This document shows positions 1 to 6,270 of a DNA stretch of 15,331 nt, one piece after another. The stretch is from positions 1-15,331 of the forward strand of contig NZ_CAMPHN010000104.1 of the NCBI RefSeq assembly GCF_946885885.1. Direction: 5' to 3'. Each line of letters starts with the position of its first letter. Position 1 is the first letter of the stretch. The notes below the pieces were generated by a model, which was not told the DNA's origin, ran no database searches, and saw only the letters and a program-made list of their open reading frames with translations. The DNA is from an uncultured Pseudomonas sp. Lineage in GTDB: Bacteria; Pseudomonadota; Gammaproteobacteria; Pseudomonadales; Pseudomonadaceae. The position numbers and the translations under genes were made by a program.

Positions 1-1073
1 AGGGCCAGGGGCGTGAGTTCGGCCAGTTCGTTACGGAAAAAACCGAGCAGGTCGAGTTCGACCATCGCCAGCTGCACCCCGTTGGGGTCGAGGCGCGCCA
101 GGGTCAGCAATTGCGCGACTACCCGGGTGGCGCGTTCGACGCCGCCGCCGAGCTGGCGCAAAGCCTCGTCGCGGTCGCGCGGGTCGCTGGCCGCCAGGGC
201 GTTCTGGGCATGGATACGCAGCACCGCCAGCGGCGTACGCAACTCGTGGGCGGCATCGGCGATAAAGCGCTTTTCCTGATCGAGCAATTGGTTGACCTGC
301 ATCAGCAGGCGGTTGAGCGCGGCGCCCATGGGTTCCAGCTCGGCCGGCAACGGCGAAAGCAACAGCGGCGTCAGGTTGTCCGGCGCGCGGGCTTTGATCA
401 GATCGGCCATGCGTTGCAGCGGGCGCAAGCCCCAGCCGACCGCCAGCCATACCAACAAGGCGAGTAAGGGCAGGCCGATCAAATCGGGCAACAGGCTGCG
501 CCGGGCGATTTTACCGACCAGCTCGCCGCGCACATCCTCGCGTTCGCCGACCAGTATCCAGTGGTTGTCCTGCGGGTCGCGCAACAGGAATACCCGCCAT
601 TGGTAATCGGCCAGCGACAGGCTGCGGTAGCCGATCAACTGCCCGGCCATCGCGGATAACGGTCGTTCCGGCACGGCCTCGCCACTCTGCGCTTGATTGG
701 ACTCGACCACCATCTGCTTGAGCAAACCCGCCGGTGCGCTGGCCGAGCGCAGTAACACGACACCCTTTTCATCGAGTACCTGAAACGCCAGTTTGCCCTC
801 GTAGGGGTGGCCGTCGAGCAGGACTTCACCGTCCTGGGCCGGCCGCGCAAGCAGCGCCTGGTCGAGAGCGTTCTGAAGCGCTCGGAGGTCGGTTGTCGGC
901 ATGTCGCGGCCGACCATGCCGGCGAGCAGGCGGGCGGTTTGCGCCAGTTGGGCATCGAAGAGTTCTTCGATCTCATGCTGGGCGTCGCGATAGCTTTTGT
1001 AGGAGATCAGGGTCATCGACAGGCTGAGCATGCCGAGCACCAGAAGCAGGGTGCGGGCGCGAATCGATGGCAT
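1..1073 (-). CDS. Sensor histidine kinase, QseC/PmrB-like (3' end outside window)
   Basis: This is the sensor partner of the response regulator just upstream. The frame is open from an ATG at 1073 to the window edge, giving 357 residues. Visible in order: transmembrane helix 1 at about residues 6-25, a periplasmic sensor region of roughly 160 residues, transmembrane helix 2 at about 194-214, a HAMP-like linker, and the dimerisation domain with the H-box FIADAAHELRTPL, whose phosphoacceptor His is at about residue 276. The ATP-binding domain with its N and G boxes lies beyond position 1. The start overlaps the regulator stop by one base (TGATG), so translation is probably coupled. By family, it autophosphorylates in the inner membrane and passes phosphate to the regulator. 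The stimulus cannot be read from sequence. QseC and PmrB belong to one broad family, so the call is to family level only. Confidence 0.93.
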   Translation of the reverse strand, partial: MPSIRARTLLLVLGMLSLSMTLISYKSYRDAQHEIEELFDAQLAQTARLLAGMVGRDMPTTDLRALQNALDQALLARPAQDGEVLLDGHPYEGKLAFQVLDEKGVVLLRSASAPAGLLKQMVVESNQAQSGEAVPERPLSAMAGQLIGYRSLSLADYQWRVFLLRDPQDNHWILVGEREDVRGELVGKIARRSLLPDLIGLPLLALLVWLAVGWGLRPLQRMADLIKARAPDNLTPLLLSPLPAELEPMGAALNRLLMQVNQLLDQEKRFIADAAHELRTPLAVLRIHAQNALAASDPRDRDEALRQLGGGVERATRVVAQLLTLARLDPNGVQLAMVELDLLGFFRNELAELTPLA

Positions 1074-1732
1074 CAGGCTTTATCCACCAGGTAGCCGACG
1101 CCGCGCACGGTGCGGATCAATTCGGCGAAGAATTTCTTGCGCAGGTGATGTACGTGCACCTCCAGGGCATTGCTTTCCACTTCCTCGTCCCAGCCGTACA
1201 GCGCTTGCTGGAGTTTATCGCGGGTCATCACCCGGCCGGGTTGGGCGATCAGCTCGTGCAGCAGGAGGAATTCCTTGCGCGGCAGGTTGACCGGCTGGCC
1301 CTGGAAGGTCACCGCCTGGCTCACCGGGTCGAGGCTGATACCGCGGTATTCCAGGGCCGGTTGCGGACGGTTGAAGCTGCGCCGCAGGAGCGCGCGCAGC
1401 CGCGCCTTGAGTTCGGCGACATCGAAGGGTTTGATCAGGTAATCGTCGGCGCCGGCGTCCAGCCCGGCGATGCGGTCGGCGGTGGAGTCGCGCGCGGTGA
1501 GCACCAGCACGGGCACCGGGTTGGCGGTGGCGCGCAGCTGTTTGAGCACCAGCAGGCCGTCCATGCGCGGCAGGCCGAGGTCGAGGATCGCCAGCTCGAA
1601 ACTTTCATGGCTCAAGGCGTGCAGTGCGCTTTGCCCGTCCTGCACCCAGTCGACGGTATAGCCCTCGGGTTTCAGCGCCGTGCGAATTCCTTCGCCCAGG
1701 GCCTTATCGTCTTCGACCAGCAGAATGCGCAT
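1073..1732 (-). CDS. OmpR-family response regulator, QseB/PmrA-like
   Basis: A 219-residue DNA-binding response regulator of usual length for the family. The receiver domain (about 1-115) has the acidic pair at E7-D8-D9, the phosphorylation site Asp51 in ILDLGLPRMDG, and Lys102 in the KPFD motif. The C-terminal winged helix (about 125-219) ends in the VHHLRKKF...IRTVRGVGYLVD signature typical of QseB and PmrA. A run of G residues (AGGGGGGC) about 4-11 nt before the ATG can serve as ribosome binding site. It lies 40 nt after the TPR gene and overlaps the kinase start by one base. A matching PmrA/QseB box sits at the head of this same gene run (6069-6085), which implies that the regulator controls its own operon; that is inference. 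Assignment to QseB rather than PmrA is not settled. Confidence 0.95.
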   Translation of the reverse strand: MRILLVEDDKALGEGIRTALKPEGYTVDWVQDGQSALHALSHESFELAILDLGLPRMDGLLVLKQLRATANPVPVLVLTARDSTADRIAGLDAGADDYLIKPFDVAELKARLRALLRRSFNRPQPALEYRGISLDPVSQAVTFQGQPVNLPRKEFLLLHELIAQPGRVMTRDKLQQALYGWDEEVESNALEVHVHHLRKKFFAELIRTVRGVGYLVDKA

Positions 1733-1774
1733 GTACGCCCCCCTGTTTTTCGTATCTAGCCTGCCGGCGGCGGA

Positions 1775-2425
1775 TTAGTCCAGTTTGGTATTTACCTGGC
1801 TCAGTAGCTTGGCCACCTCCTCGCGTCGGCCCTGGTCGGCCGACGCACGGTTTGGTCGTGGCGGCGCTTGCAGGGCTTTTTCCAGGGCGAGCTTGGCTTC
1901 CTCGTAGCGTTTGGCGCGGTAGAGGAAGTCGCCATAGAAGTAGTTCGGGTCGATACCGTCGGGGTTGATGGTCAGGGCTTGCTTGAGCATGGCTTCGGCC
2001 TTGTCGTCGTCGCCGAAGCCGATGGGCCAGCCCGGCACTTGATAGTAGAGGCTGCCCAGGCTGGTGTAGGCCGAGCCGGACAATGCCTTGGGATCTTCGG
2101 CGAGGGCTTGTTCCAGGCTGGCTTTGGCCTGTTTGGCCAGGCCCAGGGCGCCAAGACCGCCTTTGGCGCCGGCGTAGGTGCTGAGGATGATGCCGCGCCA
2201 GATCAACAGTTCGGCTGCTTCGGGTTCCTTGTCCAATGCCAGTCGAGCCTGTTCGCTGAGTTTGGCGAAGGCGGCTTCGCGCTGCGCCTCGGGCAATTGA
2301 TAGTTGATTTGCGCCCAGCGCGTTTGCAGGGCTTGCAGGGCCTGCTGGCTCTGCTCGCTGAGGGCGAAGGCGGGCAGGCTGGCGAGGCAGAGCAGGGTGC
2401 AGCAGATGCGGCGAAGAAGGGTCAT
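1775..2425 (-). CDS. Exported TPR-repeat protein
   Basis: A 216-residue protein with a clear signal peptide: positive N-terminus (LLRR), hydrophobic core, and an AFA cleavage site at about residue 21 before LSEQ. There is no lipobox Cys, so the mature form is probably soluble in the periplasm. The rest is helical and fits degenerate TPR repeats: about 79-110 (AKQAKASLEQALAEDPKAL), 142-155 (DKAEAMLKQALTINPDG) and 160-185 (FYGDFLYRAKRYEEAKLALE). A good ribosome site (AAAGGAAGA) precedes the ATG, which comes 12 nt after the dehydrogenase stop. TPR proteins bind partner proteins. Its place between cytoplasmic biosynthetic enzymes and a sensor kinase suggests an export or sensing accessory, but nothing in the sequence defines its partner. 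Confidence 0.88.
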   Translation of the reverse strand: MTLLRRICCTLLCLASLPAFALSEQSQQALQALQTRWAQINYQLPEAQREAAFAKLSEQARLALDKEPEAAELLIWRGIILSTYAGAKGGLGALGLAKQAKASLEQALAEDPKALSGSAYTSLGSLYYQVPGWPIGFGDDDKAEAMLKQALTINPDGIDPNYFYGDFLYRAKRYEEAKLALEKALQAPPRPNRASADQGRREEVAKLLSQVNTKLD

Positions 2426-2437
2426 GGTTGTCTTCCT

Positions 2438-3229
2438 TTAGGGTTTGGCGCGGGCGAAGCGCTGGATGATCGGCAGTTGCTTGCGCAGGGCCTGATCGAC
2501 CAGGCGCGGCAGCAGGCTGTTGAGGCGCACGAAGAATTTTTCCGGCCAGCCGAGGTAGCGCTCGTCGTCCTCGCGGCGGATCGCCTGAAGCAGTTGCCGG
2601 GCGACTTCCTGCGGCTCGTCCATGGCCTGATGCAATTCGTCGTTCATCGCCACCACATTGGCGGCGTTCATACCGGTGCGGGTGGCGCGGGGAGCGAAAT
2701 ACAACACTTTCACCCGGGTATCGGCGAGTTCGCGGCGCAGGGCTTCGGAAAAACCGCGCAAAGCGAATTTGCTCGCGCAGTAGGCACTGAAGCCCGGATA
2801 GCCGATGGAGCCGAACGTCGAGCCGAGGTTGATCACCAGCGCCTGGCTCTGCTGACGCAGCAACGGCAGCAGGCGATGGGTCAGCTGCAGGGTGGCGGTT
2901 ACGTTGAGCTCGATGAGCTCGGCGATCGCCGCTTCGTCATGCTGTTCGAGCAGGCTGAAACGGTTGATGCCGGCGGCGTTGATCAGGGTATTCAAGGCGC
3001 CGAAACGCTTCGCCGCAGCCACCACGGCCTCGCGGCCGCCGCGGTCGCGGATATCGGCCTGGAGCACTTCGATCTTGCCCGGATAGCGCTGCGCCAAGCT
3101 TTGTAGGGCGTCCAATTGGCGCCCGACCAGCAACAGGTGCGCGCCCTCGGCGGCCAGCGCGGCGACCAGCGCCAGGCCGATGCCGCCGCTGGCACCGGTA
3201 ACCAGAGCCCGACAATCGTAAAGTTTCAT
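2438..3229 (-). CDS. Short-chain dehydrogenase/reductase (classical SDR)
   Basis: A 263-residue NAD(P)-dependent oxidoreductase. Rossmann motif TGASGGIG at 11-18, Arg37 after strand beta-2 (suggesting NADP preference), NAAG at 84-87, Asn109, Ser137 in NLGSTFGS, and the catalytic YCASK with Tyr150 and Lys154. All catalytic tetrad residues are present. The C-terminal tail (about 230-263, KFFVRLNSLLPRLVDQALRK) is amphipathic and basic, as in SDRs acting on membrane or lipid substrates, though this is only suggestive. The frame is open far upstream, but the start at 3229 is preferred: it gives the standard SDR N-terminus and overlaps the previous stop as ATGA. Within the operon it probably reduces or oxidises the product of the preceding diiron enzyme. 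The substrate is unknown. Confidence 0.93.
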   Translation of the reverse strand: MKLYDCRALVTGASGGIGLALVAALAAEGAHLLLVGRQLDALQSLAQRYPGKIEVLQADIRDRGGREAVVAAAKRFGALNTLINAAGINRFSLLEQHDEAAIAELIELNVTATLQLTHRLLPLLRQQSQALVINLGSTFGSIGYPGFSAYCASKFALRGFSEALRRELADTRVKVLYFAPRATRTGMNAANVVAMNDELHQAMDEPQEVARQLLQAIRREDDERYLGWPEKFFVRLNSLLPRLVDQALRKQLPIIQRFARAKP

Positions 3230-3891
3230 TGCGCCTCCCGATCCGCCAACGGCAGGCTGCGGAACATATCGCCATAGAGCCGGTAGACCACCTTGGCGGT
3301 GTGCACCACGGCGGCTTGGTCGTCGGCGTTTTCCAGGCGGTTCATCAACTTCTTCAACAGCTCGATGTGTTCCAGGTCGAGGCTGCCATGGGAGGTCAGG
3401 TAGCTGAAGGCCTGATTCGGCAATTGCAGTTTGTCCTGGATCACCCCGGCGGCCTGGGTGGCGAGGGCGATGCTGGTGCCTTCCAGCACGTTGACCATGC
3501 CGAAGAAGCTCACCGGATTGTCGCGGGCGATACGGTCGTAGACGTAGCTGACCATCAGTTCGGTCGGCAGGTTTGGCGCGCTGCGGCGTACCGCCTCGGG
3601 ATCCCCGCCGCAGGCAGCGATATCGTTGAGTATCCATTCCTGGTGGCCGTATTCCTCGTCGATGTATTCGGCGATGGCGCCACGCAACCATTCCAGGCGT
3701 TCGGGCAGGCGCGCGCCGCACGCCATCAGCAGCGGCACCGTGTGTTTGACGTGGTGGTAGGCCTCGGTGAGAAAGGCGATGTAACTGTCGAGGCTGACCT
3801 TGCCGCTCATCGCCCCTTGAATGATCGGCGCGCTGAGCAGGTAGTCGCGTTCGTGCGTGGTTCGTTCGAGCAGGGCGTCGTAGAAACTCAT
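3226..3891 (-). CDS. Heme-oxygenase-like diiron oxidase/oxygenase (TenA/PqqC-like fold)
   Basis: A 221-residue all-helical protein of the TenA/PqqC/iron-containing redox enzyme family. Candidate metal ligands occur in the right order: E43 on an early helix, E80-x2-H83 in IDEEYGHQEW, E137 in NVLEGTS, and H168-x3-D172-x2-H175 in TSHGSLDLEH. This is the pattern known from heme-oxygenase-like diiron oxidases such as CADD, UndA and the SznF central domain; correspondence was judged from memory of those families, not an alignment. Known members perform fatty-acid decarboxylation to alkenes, N-oxygenation or C-C cleavage. Both neighbours overlap it by 4 nt (ATGA), so it is co-translated with an adenylating enzyme and an SDR. 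TenA thiaminase is unlikely because no thiamine genes are nearby and the catalytic Cys region is not evident. The substrate is unknown. Confidence 0.88.
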   Translation of the reverse strand: MSFYDALLERTTHERDYLLSAPIIQGAMSGKVSLDSYIAFLTEAYHHVKHTVPLLMACGARLPERLEWLRGAIAEYIDEEYGHQEWILNDIAACGGDPEAVRRSAPNLPTELMVSYVYDRIARDNPVSFFGMVNVLEGTSIALATQAAGVIQDKLQLPNQAFSYLTSHGSLDLEHIELLKKLMNRLENADDQAAVVHTAKVVYRLYGDMFRSLPLADREAQ

Positions 3892-5348
3892 GGGTTAACT
3901 CCGTGGCAGGATTGATCCGCCATCAGCTGGGCGATGGCGCTTTGGTAGTGCTGGTAAAGGGCCGCGCGACGCAGGCGGCCATTGCTCGTGGCCAATCGGT
4001 TGTCGCTGCTGAAGGGCTGTTCGGCGCGTAACCAGCGGTGCACCTGGGCGTAGTCGGGCAGCGCTCGGTTGGCCTGGGCGACCGCTTCGGCCAGTTGCCG
4101 GTCGCTGGTGTTGGCGAAGCGCGGCACCAGCACCGCGACATTCGCCGGTAAGGCTTCGCCGTGCAGCCAGGCCTGGCCTATCGGCAGTTGCTGGACCAGT
4201 TCCGCCTCGACCCATTCCGGGTTGACGTTGCGCCCGTAGGCGGTGATGAACTGGTGCTTTTTGCGTCCGTGCAAAACCAGGAAACCATCCTCTAAATGGC
4301 CGAGATCGCCCGTGCCCAGCCACTCGCCTTCAGGCGCCGGCTCGCCAAGGTAGCCGAGCATGTGCGCGCCCTTGACCAGCACTTCGCCGTCGCCGGCCAG
4401 CTTCACTCGCAAGTGGCCGAGCGGTCTGCCGGTGCTGCCGATACGCCGCTGTTCGGGGGTGTTGAGGCACACCACCGAGGCGCACTCGGACAAGCCATAG
4501 CCTTCGAAGATCGGCAACTGCAGCGCCTCGGCGCGCTCCAGTAATTGCGGCGCCACGCGCCCACCGCCGACCGCGACGAAGCGCAGCGAGGCGGGCAGCG
4601 GCAGGCCGCGCTCGGCGGCGCCGAGCAACGCCAGCAGCAGTTGCGGGAGCAGGATCAGGCTATGCGGCTGGGCGCTGTGCAATGCCTGGAGGAAGCGCGC
4701 CAGGTCGAAGCCGCTGGCGCCGCTCAGGCCGATTCGGCCCATGGGCATCAGTTCGATACCTGCCCCGGCCAGCAGTGGCGCATAGACGCCGGCGATGTTC
4801 TCCAGCAGGGTCGCCAAGGGCAGCACGCATAGATGCCGTGCGACCGCACAGCTGGCGCCGGCCTCGACCAGGCCGTGCGCCACCTGTAACTGGAGCTCGG
4901 CATCCAGGCATACGCCCTTGGGCTGGCCGGTGGTGCCGGATGTGTAGGTGATCTTGCAGGTGCCGGGATGCAATGTGGCGGGCTGCGCGACCTGGCGTCG
5001 GTGGATGTCCTTTTCCACGCAATGGAAGCCGGGTGCGGCGCTGCCGATCAGGCAGTCGACGCCGGCATTGTCGAGCACGTGACGTTGTTGATCCGGCGAG
5101 AAGAACGCGGGTACGGGGACACAGACCAGCCCGGCATGCAGCGCGGCCAGATCCCACAATACCCACTCGATACCGTTGTCCAGCGCCAGGGCGATGCGTT
5201 GTGCGCCGAGTGCGTCGAGGTGCCGGCTGCGCGAGGTCATGGCGGCCAGCAGCTCGTCGTAGCTCAGTTCGTGGCCACTCTCGATCAACGCGGTGCGCGG
5301 GCCGAACTCGGCCAGGCGGGCGAAGAAGGCCTCAGCTGCAGACCACAT
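3888..5348 (-). CDS. ANL-superfamily adenylating enzyme (acyl-CoA ligase-like)
   Basis: A 486-residue AMP-forming ligase. Visible core motifs: phosphate loop YTSGTTGQPKG at 135-145, YGLSE at 284-288, TGDLG at 346-350, and the hinge region GRKK at 361-364 followed by YGRNVNPEWVE. The C-terminal motif that normally carries the catalytic Lys for adenylation reads SNGRLRR, with Arg458 in the Lys position. The family activates a carboxylate as acyl-AMP and then transfers it to CoA, a carrier protein or an amine. No carrier-protein or condensation domain is attached. The start at 5348 is chosen because AGGAGGA lies 8 nt upstream; the frame extends 27 codons further back, but that stretch overlaps the previous gene and has no family character. 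It overlaps the upstream gene by 17 nt and the downstream one by 4 nt. The substrate is probably a fatty acyl group, by inference only. Confidence 0.92.
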   Translation of the reverse strand: MWSAAEAFFARLAEFGPRTALIESGHELSYDELLAAMTSRSRHLDALGAQRIALALDNGIEWVLWDLAALHAGLVCVPVPAFFSPDQQRHVLDNAGVDCLIGSAAPGFHCVEKDIHRRQVAQPATLHPGTCKITYTSGTTGQPKGVCLDAELQLQVAHGLVEAGASCAVARHLCVLPLATLLENIAGVYAPLLAGAGIELMPMGRIGLSGASGFDLARFLQALHSAQPHSLILLPQLLLALLGAAERGLPLPASLRFVAVGGGRVAPQLLERAEALQLPIFEGYGLSECASVVCLNTPEQRRIGSTGRPLGHLRVKLAGDGEVLVKGAHMLGYLGEPAPEGEWLGTGDLGHLEDGFLVLHGRKKHQFITAYGRNVNPEWVEAELVQQLPIGQAWLHGEALPANVAVLVPRFANTSDRQLAEAVAQANRALPDYAQVHRWLRAEQPFSSDNRLATSNGRLRRAALYQHYQSAIAQLMADQSCHGVNP

Positions 5349-6021
5349 GGGGCATGTCCTCCTGGGCATAAAGGGCTTGATGGCCCAGGCGCGGGTAGGC
5401 GCCCAGCTGCAGCAGGTGCCGATGGCCATTGAGGATGTCGCCGGCCATCACCATGGGGGTGTTGTTGTAATAGCTGCCCCAGTCGGCCAGCTCATCGCCC
5501 ATGCGCTGCGGATCGGCCCGCCCCAGGGCGATGGGGGTCAGGCCCAGGCGCTGGAAGCTGTTGAGCAGCGTCGGCGTGCCGGTGAAGGCGACCCAGCGAA
5601 AGCCCAGCTCGACCAGCAGATCGGTCAAGGCGACGATCAACAGACGCGCGGCGCCGGGGCTGGCGGCGGCCAGGTTGCCGACTTCCACCAGCTCGCTTCG
5701 AGTCGGTGGCGTGTTGCCGAGTCGTACGGCGATGGCCGTCTGGATCGGCTCGTCCAGATAGCGCTCGAGAAACAGCGGCCCGCTGCTGCCACTGCGCACG
5801 CCCATTGCGCCGAGCAACTCGCCGTCCTGGTTTTCCAGGCCGAACAGGCAGGGCATGAAGTGGCGGATGCGCGCGCCGTGCTGCGATTCGAAGCGTTGGC
5901 GGATGAACTGCTCCAGCGCGCCGCGGCGTTTGCTGTCGGAGGCGGCGACGTGCAGGTCGAAGCTATCCCCGCGGCCGATACGGGCAACGGGACGATCGTG
6001 ATGCGCCCAGGGTAGTTCCAT
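5332..6021 (-). CDS. Thermostable-hemolysin-family protein (GNAT/autoinducer-synthase-like fold)
   Basis: First gene of the operon, 229 residues. It carries motifs I associate with the thermostable hemolysin family (T_hemolysin): FLERYLDEPIQ at 84-94 and VEVGNLAA at 112-119, followed by a GNAT-like stretch (LLIVALTDLLVELGFRWVAF). There is no signal peptide or transmembrane segment, which argues against a secreted pore-forming toxin. The pattern of an Arg-Tyr-Leu-Asp segment then a Glu-Val-Gly-Asn-Leu strand resembles acyltransferases of the LuxI/GNAT type, so an acyl-transfer role fits better with the adjacent adenylating enzyme. This reinterpretation is inference; the hemolysin name comes from Vibrio relatives. 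The start is supported by GAGG 8 nt upstream. Promoter elements lie at 6054-6085. Confidence 0.85.
   Translation of the reverse strand: MELPWAHHDRPVARIGRGDSFDLHVAASDSKRRGALEQFIRQRFESQHGARIRHFMPCLFGLENQDGELLGAMGVRSGSSGPLFLERYLDEPIQTAIAVRLGNTPPTRSELVEVGNLAAASPGAARLLIVALTDLLVELGFRWVAFTGTPTLLNSFQRLGLTPIALGRADPQRMGDELADWGSYYNNTPMVMAGDILNGHRHLLQLGAYPRLGHQALYAQEDMPHVVCS
5357..5363 (-). promoter_or_regulatory. Strong Shine-Dalgarno for the adenylating enzyme
   Basis: The minus strand reads AGGAGGA followed by 8 nt and ATG at 5348. It lies inside the 3' end of the upstream gene. It fixes the start codon of the ligase and shows that the 17-nt overlap is genuine. Confidence 0.85.
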
Positions 6022-6053
6022 GGTCGGAACCTCGGTGATGAACCTGGGGGCGA

Positions 6054-6059
6054 TTGTTA
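6054..6059 (-). promoter_or_regulatory. Candidate -10 element for the operon promoter
   Basis: The minus strand reads TAACAA (extended TAACAAT), about 9 nt after the PmrA/QseB-like box. Transcription would then start near 6045-6048, leaving a leader of about 25 nt before the ATG. No good -35 hexamer is present, consistent with activator dependence. The match to TATAAT is only moderate. Confidence 0.5.
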
Positions 6060-6068
6060 GGGGCGAGG

Positions 6069-6085
6069 CTTAAGGCCGTATTAAG
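6069..6085 (-). promoter_or_regulatory. PmrA/QseB-type box upstream of the seven-gene operon
   Basis: Read on the minus strand this is CTTAAT, ACGGC, CTTAAG: two direct half-sites separated by 5 nt. It matches the established PmrA-box consensus (C/T)TTAA(G/T)-N5-(C/T)TTAA(G/T) at every defined position. Its proximal edge is 47 nt before the first ATG of the operon, and a candidate -10 follows 9 nt downstream, so the box would take the place of the -35 as expected for an OmpR-family activator. The cognate regulator is encoded as the sixth gene of the same run. Confidence 0.8.
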
Positions 6086-6270
6086 GGTTGGAAAGGCAGG
6101 CGTGGTGGAGCGATGGCGTGTTCGTCTCGTTAAGCAATCGGATCGCTGGTAAGCCCGCGACTCAATGCTTGGCTACTGGCCCGCAGTCGGGCGAGCGGGT
6201 AAGGTTCATCATCGTTAGAAATACTTGGCAGGAATCAGTAGCCGAGTACGCAGCCCTCAGTGGAGGACGC

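Noticed and set aside
1868..3106. 412-codon plus-strand open frame across the TPR and SDR genes
   Set aside because: Antisense shadow of two clearly recognisable minus-strand genes; low-complexity composition.
3230..3721. N-terminal extension of the SDR frame
   Set aside because: Overlaps the diiron oxidase gene in another frame and has no homology-like character; the ATGA junction at 3229 gives the normal SDR start.
6127..6133. Possible third half-site (CTTAAC on the minus strand) near the PmrA/QseB box
   Set aside because: Last base departs from consensus and the distance of over 40 nt does not fit box geometry.
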